DNA of 64,000 nucleotides, from assembly GCA_039707655.1 (NCBI GenBank), contig CM077666.1:243938166-244002165 (forward strand), given 5' to 3'. Below, in pieces: positions 35,184-46,000 of the stretch (position 1 is its first letter; every line of letters starts with the position of its first letter). Both the position numbers and the translations under genes were made by a program. Under the pieces are notes generated by a model. That model saw only the letters and a list, made by a program, of their open reading frames with translations. It did not search any database and was not told the origin of the DNA. Source of the stretch: Elymus sibiricus (Eukaryota; Streptophyta; Magnoliopsida; Poales; Poaceae).

Positions 35184-35743
35184 CAAGAGAAGTATGATCC
35201 TACTTCCTTCAAGGGGACACAAGCTCAAGATGATCTTCCACCACAAGACCACAAGCTAAAAGGCAAGGACAAGCTTCAAGAGGAGATTGACTCATTTGAA
35301 GAAGCACCTCAAGCCTTGGTCAAGTGGGTTCCCAAGACTTCATCAAGTTCTACTTCATCAAGTGCTACAACAACTCCAAGGATTCCCATCAAGTTGATGT
35401 GGGTCCCAAAGAATTAGAACTAGAGAGATCTTGAGGGTGACTCCGCCAACAAACTTCACTCACATTCATTTATGGCAAGAACTTGTGCAACCAACTTCAA
35501 CATCTTGCACTAGTTCATGGAGTCACAAACCCTCTTGTTGGTAAGGCAAGGGACAAGGTATTCAATGCATTCATGGACATCATCATATGTGCATTTCATT
35601 CTATGTCTATGGATATCCTTGTATGTTCCTTGTGTGGGACTAACCCATGTAGGTATTAAAAGCACAAAACTCCAAAGGATTGCTCCCAACTCTTGATGGT
35701 CTACATCAACTTTGAGCATCCACATATTCAACATCTACATGAA
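35184..35743 (+). other. Interior of the SIRE-like element after gag
   Basis: The frame degenerates after the gag stop, although Ser/Thr-rich coding-like sequence (SSSTSSSAT type) continues to about 35415. No pol motif. It ends at the solo-LTR insertion. Confidence 0.5.
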
Positions 35744-35748
35744 GTCAT

Positions 35749-36525
35749 TGTCGGCATACGACACCTATGGGATCGCGTGGATCCCTTTTACGGTTCGGCT
35801 AGGGAAGAGATGTACACAAAGAGTGGATCCAACGATCAACGCGAGGATCTTTACCCAGGTTCGGGCCGCTGGGAAGCGTAAAACCCTACTCCTGCTTTGG
35901 TTTATTGTGGATGTTTGAGCTCAGGAACACGGAGCGCTTGCAATGAACAGTATGCTCAAGAAGTGGCAACGCATGCAGAATGGGCCAGAAGGTCCTCCTC
36001 CCTGTAGCTTCGCCTTGGGCCTCCTTTTATATGTCCAAGGGGTCACCAACATCGGCGAACAGTAGCACAAGAGGTGTAAAGTTACTACAGTGTTTACATG
36101 ATTATCACTGACGTCTTAGGACAAACGCATTAAATGCTTCACTTAGGTGTCCCTAACTTTCTTGGGGACAGAAAAAGGGGCCGTCCCATCAGCGCCGCTT
36201 AACCCCATCCGCCGTTAGTGCCATGACATGCATTCTGGAGAACAAGCCCTAAACGACAGGCTGGTCGCTGCGCTCGAGCGGTGACAGGGCGGTGGGATCT
36301 TGCCGAGCGCGAGATCTTGCCGGGCCTTCGCGAGCATTCCCGGCAAGCATCTTGCCGGGAATCTAGTCTTCGGTCTTCTGTCTTCTGATCATCGGCTTGA
36401 ATGGCTTCTTGATAATCTTGTATTTGCTTCCAGCTGTTCTCCGGCAGGCCTTGCCGCTGGTATGGCTACAACCGTCCGTGCACAAGTATGGGGTACTAAA
36501 AGACACAAACTTTAGTACATCGACA
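35749..36525 (-). mobile_element. Solo LTR of a gypsy element, related to the Tat-like LTR
   Basis: 777 bp, beginning TGTCGGCATACGACA and ending GTACATCGACA, flanked by a perfect duplication GTCAT (35744-35748, 36526-36530). It has no internal region, so it is the product of LTR-LTR recombination. It shares CCCAGGTTCGGGCCGC and the CTTTTATA region with the Tat-like LTR in this window; the shared motifs suggest minus orientation. The segment around 36300-36450 is rich in CTTGCCGG repeats. Confidence 0.9.
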
Positions 36526-36530
36526 GTCAT

Positions 36531-37951
36531 CATCGACAAAACCCAAGGTTAGTTCATCCCTCCTTGGGGGAATATCACATCTAGGGGGAGCTTTACTCTA
36601 AGACTTGAGTCAAAGCAACTCTAATGGTGTGAACACATTAATGCTTTATGTAAAAGTGGTAACCCCACTTGTGCTTAAACGATGAGTATGACCTATGATC
36701 AAATGTTCTCATTTGACTCCTAAGTCAATATACTCATATATAGATGACTATGTCATCGCCCATTGCTTGATAGATGCTAGAATTGGTTGTGCATGTTTGA
36801 CACATATTTCATTTGCAATCTTATTGTGTGAGCATGTTGCTATGCATATTTTTCTCATTCGAGAACATCCATTTGTTGTTTTGCTTGTCTTGGTTTTTCT
36901 GGCCAAGTGGGTGTACAAGAATGCCAAAGCACCTTCTCTAGCTATCTATTCTTTCTTGTCTCAAATTCTATTCTTGCTATATCACAAAAATTGAACAAGT
37001 CATTTTCGGACCCTCTGGGTGAGGCGCACTCGGAGTCACCGATCTGAAAGGGCTGAACTCCAAAACCTTCAAATGTGTTTTGGCGTGACCAATCCATATC
37101 CATTCGGACTCACTGAAATCATTTGATCGATCTGAGTTTTTGATCTCGGTGAAACTGATTCGCACCAACTCGGCATCACCGATTTGCTGTAACCGCTCGC
37201 AGTTACACGTCTCGGTGCCACCGATTTACTCCACTCGGTGCCACCGACAGCAGTTGGGTATATATATCCAGCGGGCTCGAACAATTGAAATTTCTCAAAC
37301 TCTTTCGTTCCCGCACTCCCTCTGTTGCCGTTGCCCCTGTCTCCGGACTTCGTCGTTGCGTACAGCGTGCCCTCGCCGTTGGACTCCGCCGCCGTCAACA
37401 CAAATCTTCACCGCCGTTGCCGCCGTAGAGAGTTTTTGCCAAGTTAGGGTAAAACTCGACCCCATCGTGCTTCAAATTCTGATTCAATGCACTAGGGTAC
37501 TTGCCATGATTCATGCCACGATTGCAATGCTCTTACCTCATACCAAATTCTATAGAATAGATTCGAGCAAAAAATTTAGGGTCAAGTTTCCGCAGAACTA
37601 ATCTCGGACCCACCGATTTGGAATTTTCGGCATCACCAATTTGGTTTAGGCCATTGCACTAGTCCGTCTCGGTTCCACCAAGTTGCACTAAACAGTGATA
37701 CCGAAAAGAGATTTCTGTGAAACCCTAGCATCTCGGCAGGACCGAAACCCATCTCAGTCTGACCGAAGTGGTGAGCCATGTCCCTGTCTAATGCTTCGGC
37801 TTCACTGAAATGTCCAACTCAGTTGATCCGATATTCATTCTGTGAAAACTTGAAACTGAAGTTTGAACTCAAATTTTCAAAAATTAGCTGCATTTTGTGA
37901 TAACTCTTCCTCTCTGCCTATACCTATTCTGTTCACAGGTCAGCTTGCAAG
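36531..37951 (+). promoter_or_regulatory. Non-coding interior of the SIRE-like element with an internal promoter-like block
   Basis: 36531-36990 is AT-rich with no gene. From about 37028 to 37770 there are around ten TCGGTNNCACCGA-like motifs, the same class as in the LTRs. A TATA box (GGGTATATATATCC, 37256-37269) lies just after the densest cluster, and a GC-rich leader-like stretch follows at 37300-37440. The next open frame starts at 37952. The arrangement copies that of the LTR promoter. Confidence 0.55.
37256..37269 (+). promoter_or_regulatory. Candidate internal TATA box
   Basis: GGGTATATATATCC, 22 bases after a CTCGGTGCCACCGA motif and about 680 bases upstream of the frame at 37952. 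Confidence 0.5.
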
Positions 37952-38736
37952 ATGTCAGATGCTAGTGACAGTCAGAATGTGTCAGAGAGGTCAGCTGATT
38001 TGAGTGCAGGGTCAAGCCCTGAGGAAAGCTTCTATGAAGGAGAAAGGAGTTCTCTTGATCTGCCCAAGGCTGCCACCAAGTCTAGAAAGAAGAGGAATTC
38101 AGATGATGATGATGAGGACTTTGCAGCTGAGGAGGCTACCTCCAAGAGAAAGAAGCCAGCAGTAGTAAGCAAAGAGTATGAGGGCAGACAAGAGAAGAAG
38201 GGCACCAGGAAAGTTCCAGCATCAACTGCAGCAAGGAAAGGCATGACACTCATTCTTGAGGAGCCAACTGGCTCAAAGGCAAAAGCTATAGGGAAGAAAA
38301 GGGAAAGAAAACAAACTGCACATGTCATTTTCAAACCAACCTCCATGAGGAGAGATGATGCTACTGATGAAGAGGGAGAACCAGCAGCAAACCCTCCTCC
38401 TGCTAAGCAATAGAAGATTATGGCAGATGCCATAAAGATCAGCACCTCCTCCAAGTCAGAGAGTCTGACAGTGGTGATGAGATTCCTACTACCAACAGGT
38501 TTCAGACAGTGCCTACGGCACCAAGGTCTGCTGTTGTACCTACTGCAGATACAAAAACTACAGTCTCTGCCCCAGCTATAGCACCATCAGTTCCACCACC
38601 AGTATCCTCTCCTCCAGCACAGCAGACATCAGCTAAAGCATTTCCAGATGCAGTTCTCTCTACACCATCCATGCACGCTGGAGCTGTTAGCCAGAGATCT
38701 TCACCTCTAGGAGCTCCTGCCCAGAGTGACGTGTAG
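37952..38736 (+). pseudogene. Second frame of the SIRE-like element: charged, low-complexity protein of unknown function
   Basis: Starts at ATG 37952 (MSDASDSQNVSERS). 153 codons to TAG at 38411-38413, rich in Ser, Lys, Glu and Asp, with basic patches (KSRKKR, SKRKKP, KKRERK) that could act as nuclear signals and an acidic run (DDDDED). A frameshift follows; then a continuing frame (ESDSGDEIPTT, then Pro/Ala/Ser-rich) runs to a stop at 38736. I recognise no domain. Its place near the 3' end is where SIRE elements carry an env-like frame, but no signal peptide or membrane segment is visible. It may instead be sequence picked up from the host or from another element. Confidence 0.45.
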
Positions 38737-39232
38737 CTCTATACCTATTCAAGCTTTTTTGGTACTTGTTGCCAAAGGGGAAGAATTTGTATAGATCTTT
38801 AGCTTCGAGAGAGAGAGAGTGTCTTGCCTTTTGCTTCGCTTGCTTTTCTTTTGAGAGATTTGGTGTGTGCTTGATACTTTGTTTGTGATGTTTGAGACTA
38901 TGTTGGTTGTGTGGTTGCTCATATTTTGCTTCATATCTATGCTCATTGATTACTCTCTTATCATTATCTATGTATGATCATTCACATGTGTTGTTGGTGA
39001 TGAGTGCTTATATTCCATTCATATCATTTTGTGCGCTCCACCAAGTTGTATGTGACATGGAAGAGTGACCCATGATCCTAATCGATTATGCATTTGCATT
39101 CAAACGCAAATTTTAAATAATGCACAAATTTAGGGGGAGCTCTTACTTATCACATACTTCTTAAAGCGACGATACTATTCATTGATTATATTTTCTATCG
39201 AAGCTTTGATCAATATGTTGTCATCAATTACC
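38737..39232 (+). other. 3' non-coding interior of the SIRE-like element
   Basis: T-rich, with repeated TTGTTTGTGATG-type runs and TTTAGGGGGAGC at about 39130. No gene seen. Confidence 0.5.
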
Positions 39233-39246
39233 AAAAAGGGGGAGAT
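39233..39246 (+). other. Polypurine tract of the SIRE-like element
   Basis: AAAAAGGGGGAGAT directly before the 3' LTR. Confidence 0.85.
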
Positions 39247-40802
39247 TGAAAGCACATTTGCTCCCTTGGTGGTTTTGGTAATTTACAACAACATATATCT
39301 CATTGAACTAATAAACATTCAAGTGAAAGATTTCAAGAAGTTCAATGATTGGCATGGCAAGGACTAGGAATGTGGACCCTTCAAAATGCTAAGGACATAT
39401 ATTGGCAAAAGCTCAAGACTCTTCATTTTTGGTTTAGTGATCCAAGATCACATTGAGTCCATAGGAAAGCCAATACTATTAAAAGGGGATGAGGTTTTGA
39501 TAATGATCTATTTGCTCAAGTGCTCAATGATATTGCTCCAAAACCCTCAACCCCTTCCTTCATTCAAATCTGTCCAAAACCCTAAAAGCCAACTCGGTTC
39601 CACCGAATCACTCTCATCCGGATCCACCGAGTTCATCAAGACAGTGCCACTTGCCAAACCCTAACAAATCGAATCCACCGATATGGATCTCGGTCCCACC
39701 GAGATGGGTGACCATCTTTCTGTTGCCTAGTTGCAATTATTTCGGTGTCACCGAAATTGCACTCGGTGTTTCTGTTGCCAAGTTGCATCATTTCGGTCTC
39801 ACCGAGATTATGCAATCGTTGCCACCGAGACTGGGTCTAGCCCTTACCATTGCACATCGGTTGCTCCGAGATGTTCCATCCGGTCCCACCGACACTTCAA
39901 ATGTTCATATATTTGCACAAGTCGGTATCACCGAGATTCTGGTTTCGGTGCCACCGATTTTGGTCAAATGTGTGTAACGGTTGGATTTCGTGTGAAGGCC
40001 ATTTATACCCTCCACCACCCTCTTACCAAGTAAGAGAGACATCAGAACGTGCCTACACTTCCACCATACATTTTCTGAGAGAGAACCACATACTCATGTG
40101 TTGAGATCAAGACATTCCAATCCAACCATTTGAACCTTGATTTCTAGCCTTTCCCAAGTTGCTTTCCACTCAAATCTTTCTTCCACCATAGCCAAATCTG
40201 TGAGGAAGTTCTTGAGTGTTGGGGAGACTATCATTTGAAGCACAAGAGCAAGGAGTTCATCATCAACACACCATCTATTACCTTTTGGAGAGTGGTGTCT
40301 CCTAGATTGGTTAGGTGTCACTTGGGAGCCTCCAAGATCATGTGGAGTTGAACCACGGAGTTTGTAAGGGCAAGGAGATCGCCTACTTCATGAAGATCTA
40401 CCCCGAGTGAGGCTAGTCCTTCATGGACGTAAGCCATGGTGGATTAGTCAAGGTTGCTTCTTCGTGGACCCTTTGTGGGTGGAGCCCTCCGTGGACTCGC
40501 GCAGCCGTTACCCTCCGTGGGTTGAAGTCACCATCAACGTGGACGTACGATAGCACCACCTATCGAAACCACGCCAAAAATCATCGTGTCTTCATTGCGT
40601 TTGAAATCTCCAATCCCCTCCTTTACTTACATGTGCAATCATTTACTTTTTGCTGCCACACTCTTAGAATTGCATGTGTAGGGTGATGCTTGACTTGTCA
40701 TGCTTGCTAAAATCTGCCCACAACTAAAATTGGGAAAAGGATAGATTTTTATTTGGTCAAGTAGTCTAATCACCCCCCTCTAGACATACTTTCGATCCTA
40801 CA
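39247..40802 (+). repeat. 3' LTR of the SIRE-like element
   Basis: Same ends as the 5' LTR. The TCGGTNNCACCGA array (39591-39961) has lost one motif through a 22-bp deletion near 39765. Followed by the duplication ATGGG. Confidence 0.93.
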
Positions 40803-40807
40803 ATGGG

Positions 40808-41380
40808 CCTCCTTTTATAGACAGAAGGGGTCACCACAGTGGCAAAATGGTAATTACAGAGGGTAAATAGTGGCTACAGTGCTATCATACCTAATCCTGA
40901 TGGGATAGGACAAAAGCAATTAATGCGCCATTAGGTGTCATGTTGGGGACGAGCTCTGGCAAGGGTGCTGCATCGCTCGCCCAGCTATCTTTTATTATCT
41001 TGACACGATCCAGGGACGGGTGTCATTAAAGTTGATCTTCAGGCGGCGTGCTAACACGTGCCCCGACAAGCCTCACCTAACTGCCTGCCCGCTTGACACC
41101 TATCGACAAGTGACTAGATGGTCGCTGAGGTGGAGCGGTGGAACAGCAAAGGGAGCTTGCTGGGCCGTCTCTTGCCAGTGTGTAGCGTGCCAGCAAGTGT
41201 ATTCTTGATCTTCAGTACATCTCTAGTACTTCTCGATGACCTGCCTGGAGGTCTTCTTCATGGTCTTGTTAACCAAGTACTGATATGAGCTATCCTCTGG
41301 CAAGCCCTTGCCGTCGGAAGGCTACTACTGTCTATGCATAACTCAGGGTATGGAAACACCCATGTTTTTATACACCGACA
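40808..41380 (-). repeat. Tat-like 5' LTR, outer part
   Basis: Continues the LTR broken at 31656. A TATA box (complement CTATAAAAGG, 40811-40820) lies a few bases from the copia insertion. It ends at 41380 with the complement of TGTCGGTGTA. Combined LTR length is about 850 bp. Confidence 0.8.
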
Positions 41381-41839
41381 GTCATCATTGGATGAGGAAC
41401 CACTGGAGAGGTCATTCAAGAAGTCCATGGCGTCCGCAGCGGTCGGATACGAGACGGCAAGATCGAGCAAGAAAGCGAGGAAGCGGCTATAGCTTAGGAA
41501 GGAAGGAGGAAACAGGGGAAATGTGGCTCCTAGTCAGGGAGAAAAGGGGGTGGGGAGGGGGGAAGAGTTAGATATTTCGGCGGTAGGCAAAATAATTCAA
41601 AAGGTGGAGGGAAACTTGGCGCGCAAAGTGTCATCGGACACAATTCACTTTGAACAAATCTGTGCATCACAAATGATTCTTCTACTTTACGCGCATGTGA
41701 TCAGTTTGAGCATTCAAATTTTGGTCCAAACTTCCCTGGGGTAGAGTGCTCATCCACGTCATTGCATAATTTAACATCACTTGCTAATTAGACAAAAGAG
41801 CCTACAGCACACAGACCACACTTACTTAATCGAGCAATT
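41381..41839. other. Host flank between the Tat-like element and the gene remnant
   Basis: Single-copy-looking sequence with a purine-rich part (41480-41570). No protein match recognised. May include the 3' flank of the gene at 41840-42709. Confidence 0.4.
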
Positions 41840-42709
41840 TTAGTAAATAAACAGAGCTAGTTGACCTAAACATTGCTCAAACAAAAGACCAGCGTTATAA
41901 AAAAGGCTAAGTACGCATAATTTTAACAAAGCCGCCAACGTGCTGCCATATGCCTCGCCGGTGTAAGATGAGATGTCGACGACTTGTCTCGGCGACATTC
42001 CGCCGTTGGTCGACTCCACGTCCCCCAGGCTGAACTCGACCGTGCCGTCGTCCTCGTCCTCATCCTCGGCGTCGCCCTCAAGGTTGTAGTACTCGTAGTA
42101 GTGGCGGCGCCAGAGCTCATGTTGGTACTCCATCGCTGATTCCTCGATGGACAGACACTTCTCTACAGCCTCCTTAGCCAGGCGCAACTCCTCCTCCCGG
42201 CGCTCGTTGCTCTCCGCCGCCTCCTGCATGTCCAGCTCGCGCTCGGCGATCTCATGAGGAAGGGGGTCCATGGACTCCGTCGCCGCATCGTCGGCAAGCA
42301 TCTCCACCGCTTCTTCGGACATGGGGTGCATGCTCGATTCCGAGGAGGCCTGGAATATCTTGGCGTGGGCATCCTCGATCTGGGCGTGGAAGGCCTCGAC
42401 CCGGGCCAGGGCGACCACCGTGGCACGGACGGCTGCTCAAGCGCTCTCGGCATTTGCAGCCGCCATCCCAGCAGCTGCTACAGCCGTCTCGGCTACTGCA
42501 GCTGCCCTGTGGGCTGCGGCAGACACCCTCTTGGCGGATGCGGCCGCGCTCTCGGCGGAGGCGAAGCCGCTTGGGGCGGACGCGGTGACCGTACGAGCCC
42601 TCACGAAGCATCTCCACGGCGTCATTCTTTGCAAGAAGGTGTTGGATAATGCGGATCGGGGATTAGTAGATTCAGGGGTAAACGACACTTGAGCAGACGA
42701 AGCCGGCAA
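41840..42709 (-). pseudogene. Unidentified gene remnant encoding an Ala-rich and acidic, helix-rich protein
   Basis: The minus-strand frame is open from 42709 to 41840 except for one TGA at 42434-42436. No ATG begins the frame: the first Met is at about 42626 (MTPWRC), and a stop lies just upstream of 42709. The N-terminal part is Ala-rich (AAAHRAAAVAETAVAAAG). After the stop comes a heptad-like, Glu/Ala-rich helix (ERELDMQEAAESNERREEE), then HELWRRHYYEYYNLEGD, an acidic run (DAEDEDEDDG) and a hydrophobic C-terminus. Codon use is GC-rich in the third position, unlike the flanking AT-rich DNA and like genuine grass genes. I do not recognise the family. It may be a captured or decayed host gene, or a gene with an upstream exon I cannot see. 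Confidence 0.5.
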
Positions 42710-42865
42710 AGCTTATAGAGGAAGACATAAATAGACCCATGAACTTTCATCGCAAACGGTTCCAATAAGCAACTGTGTGTGATGTAGTTGATTTTTTGTA
42801 TTAGCTGTGAAAGACTAATTTGAAGTACAGTGGCAACGGATGTTGTTTCAATTGTACGAAAAAAT
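42710..42865. other. Flank between gene remnant and tandem repeat
   Basis: AT-rich, no feature recognised. A TATA-like string (complement CTATAAGC) lies at about 42710-42720, next to the upstream end of the gene remnant. Confidence 0.35.
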
Positions 42866-43052
42866 GTGTACCGCAAACATCCACTGATACAACTGTCATG
42901 TTAAAACTTGGAAATTTTCAGGGTTCATTTGACCTTTTTAAGACATTAACTAAGATTCTAGCCATATAATGGCCGTAATTCAAATTTGAACTACATTTAC
43001 ATGAAAAAGAAAACCATCGTGCATTGAAAAATCATATTTGTGTCCTTGTGTG
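42866..43052. repeat. Tandem repeat of about 497 bp, first copy, left part
   Basis: Begins TGTACCGCAAACATCCACT and runs to CCTTGTGTG. The unit continues at 54842 after the inserted gypsy element. The next copy begins at 55155 with TGTACCGTAAACATCCACT. After subtraction of the insertion the distance is about 497 bases. GTGTG at 43048-43052 is the target duplication. Confidence 0.7.
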
Positions 43053-46000
43053 TGTCGGGACCCCGATCCTAAGTCACACAGATCTAGCATAAGACACATC
43101 ATATCACTTTGCGGCCTCACGCACGGTAACCCACGGCTGCCACCTTTACCTTGGCCGGGACCGTTTGCGTCTTTTGAATCATGTATATGATTGTGATGCT
43201 AGCATCCATATGACAGAAAACCCGGGTCGACATGACTAGTCATAAACCAAGGTGGCACAAACGTACAGGGACAGACATAGGTAACCCAGCAATGCTCGTG
43301 TCGGTCATCAGCGTGTGAAACCAGGCTGTAGCAAGCTATCAGGACTCCAGTAACACCGCGTGACATTTCCCCGTAGGGACAGACATAGGAGCAAAGAAGG
43401 ATTCATGTCAGTCAATCCATGTGTTCCGGAGCAGTAGCGAACTACCAAGGCTCAGTGGAATCACTAGGAGACATTTCCCTGTAGGAAAGGCTACCAAGGC
43501 AGATAGCTAGGTGTCGAATCCCACACATACCAATGCATTTCAAACATACACACAATATGCACGATATGTGTAGATACAACATGGCATCACAACATAACTC
43601 TACGACTCAAAGTATTTATTTAAGAGGCTTCGAAGAGCCATACATAACATGATATTACAAACATGGGTCTCATGACACAGCATACAAAGTCATACAAGCA
43701 ACGGAAGCATAAACATGTCTGAGTACAGACAACTACAAAAGAAAAAGGCTGAGAAGCCTGACTATCTACAAGACCCTCCATAGGAACCAGACCTTTGTCT
43801 GGGATTCCCAAGCTAATCGTCGAAGCCCACGTGGAACTACTAGTGAGACTGAAGTCTCGTCTTCAAAAACGTAAATTAAGCAAACGTGTGTACAAATGTA
43901 CTCAGCAAGACTTACATCAGAACTAACTACATATGCATCAGTATCAACAAAGGGGGGTGGTGGAGTTTAACTGCAGCAAGCCAGCTTTGACTCAGTGGCT
44001 ATCCTGTACTACGACTACTAGCAGTTTCTTTGCAGTGAGAAAGCGCACACGAGTCCACATATCCACCATATCAATACTCCACTATGGATCCTCTCCCGTC
44101 TTCCTACGAGAAGGCCATCCATAGCACTCACACTTATCTTGCGCATTTTAAAGTATCCACTTTAAGTTATCTATGAACCATATAAGTCTCCAAGTAGTCC
44201 ATATCCGAGGACGCGGCTATTCGAATAGATCATATTACCCTGCAGGGGTACTTCTTCACACACGCTCTCACCACTTACCACCATATACACGTCATGCATC
44301 TCGGCAACCTTCAAGCGAAAGCCTGGCGAGGGTGTCGGCCACAACCTGACTAACCACGCAAGACTCTAGTCCAGGTTTATTGCCTATCTGAGGCTGAACC
44401 CGCAAGGGAAGTCCGGCCGAAGTTTCCATTACGACCCCAAATGATGTGTGCAGGGTTCCCAAGTCCACCTCGATGGATGGTTCTGTGCTTGGTACACCAG
44501 GCCATGGTGCCTAGTCTGTCCCAAGCCCACTTGTACCGGGTGCCACTTGGTAGACTACTAGCATGACCTACAAACACCAGAAACTAGTTGCAACTCCTGG
44601 ACAGAGATCAAGGCGATTAATAAGTCGAGAGGGTCCATGGGTTTCGGGCCCAATGCATGGTAGTAACTGTTCTTGGATAACATACACAGAACTCAGTTCT
44701 TGAGGACGGTCTCAATGAGACAACCCACCATGTACTCCTACATGGCCTCTCATCGCTACCTTTACCAAATCGTGTTCACACACTTAGCTCTCACACAGTA
44801 GGACATGAACACAACCATTCCAATTCATCGCCCAGATGGATCAGACCCGACACGACTCTAAGCATAGCTAGCATAACAAGCAAGCATGGATGAGTAGTCA
44901 CAACATGGCTCAAACAGTTCCTGCTCATGCTAAGAGGTTTCAACTATTTACTGTGGCAAAGACAGGTCATGCAGAGGAATGGGTTCAACTACCGCAACAT
45001 GTAACAGTTGAATTGTTGTTGTCCTAATGCAGTAAAAGAGAGCAAGAGCGAGAGAGTGTGATTGTATTGGAATGTTCAAGGGGGTTTGCTTGCCTGGCAC
45101 TTCTGAAGATAGTAATGCTCTTCATTGGTGTCAACGATCACAACATCGGAATCGTCTTCTACCGAGAAGGAACAACCACCGGCAAACAAGAAGGAACACA
45201 ATCAATGCAATGCAACAATATGATGCATGATCATGACATGGCAATATGCTATGATTTGGGCTAATGCAACTAGCAACAATTTAAATGAAGCTGGTTTGAA
45301 CCCAAGGTTCAAATTCAAACTCCATATAAGACATTTCAAATGCCATTTATTCCAATTGTCATATACCGCAACTTTAAGTTGTTCAAACATGCATGAAAAT
45401 TCCATAAACAGATTCTTCATATTTTTCTGATAATTTTTCATATATAAATTATTTCATTTGGAGTTATAGATTATTGTCTATTATTTTTAGAAGTTTAAAA
45501 CATTTTCTGAAATTAATAAATCATTTTTGATTTATTTTAAATCCAGAAAAGCTTTACTGCGTCAGCATTATGTCATAGTGACATCAGCAGTCAACTGGGT
45601 TAGTCCAGGTCAAACCTGACTGTTGGGGCCCACATATCATTGACTCAGTCAATTAACCGTGTCTAGTTAAACTAAAACACCTAATTAGCAGGCGTTGGGA
45701 CCCGCTGTCAGTGGCTAAGAGGGGAAAATTAGCGCCTAACTAAACGGCCACGTAACCCGCCGGAGTTTGGCCGGCGGTGACCAAAACCGCGGCAGATGCT
45801 CGCCGGACACGCTGCTTCGGCAGCAGTTCGACGCGCTGTGGGCACCAGGCTATAGCTGTTGCTTGCCCGCATCCAGGGGAGCACACAGCTGGGTGTGGGA
45901 AGGCCGGAGTCATCAGCGATGACCACTTGGGCGGCGAGCTGGGCGGCGGCCGGAGTTCGGCTGGGTTCGGGCGCGGGGCTGCAGCTCGCTTACAAGCGAA

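Larger units (their letters stand above)
31657..40802 (+). mobile_element. SIRE-like copia LTR retrotransposon, gag only, with nested solo LTR
   Basis: LTRs of 1,560 bp (31657-33216) and 1,556 bp (39247-40802) begin TGAAAGCACATTTG and end CGATCCTACA; the duplication ATGGG flanks both ends (31652-31656, 40803-40807). LTR difference by eye is about 3-4%, plus a 22-bp deletion in the 3' LTR. The interior has a primer site, a copia-type gag with a long coiled-coil tail, a second low-complexity frame and a polypurine tract. No protease, integrase, reverse transcriptase or RNase H motif is seen in any frame. It is therefore read as non-autonomous, relying on a related SIRE-type element. The SIRE assignment rests on the long gag and LTR type. 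Confidence 0.85.
28652..41380 (-). mobile_element. Ty3/gypsy Tat-like LTR retrotransposon: 5' LTR, gag and part of protease; interrupted twice
   Basis: On the minus strand the element starts at 41380 (TGTCGGTGTA), and its LTR ends at 31380 after subtraction of the copia insertion at 31657-40802 (plus one copy of ATGGG). A primer site follows, then a leader, gag with an N-terminal MAPKKKG, and the beginning of pol. At 28647 it is cut by element B within the protease region, so the rest lies left of the window. The TGGCGCGCCA-type primer site and the YCKIH...GHDLQEC finger in gag point to the Tat/Retand group; the exact family was not determined. It is the oldest element of the left-hand nest. 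Confidence 0.8.

Noticed and set aside
36695..36994. 99-codon hydrophobic frame in the SIRE-like element, considered as an env-like membrane protein
   Set aside because: T-rich sequence gives Leu/Ile/Phe-rich frames by chance; no signal peptide, no conserved motif, and no coupling to the gag frame.
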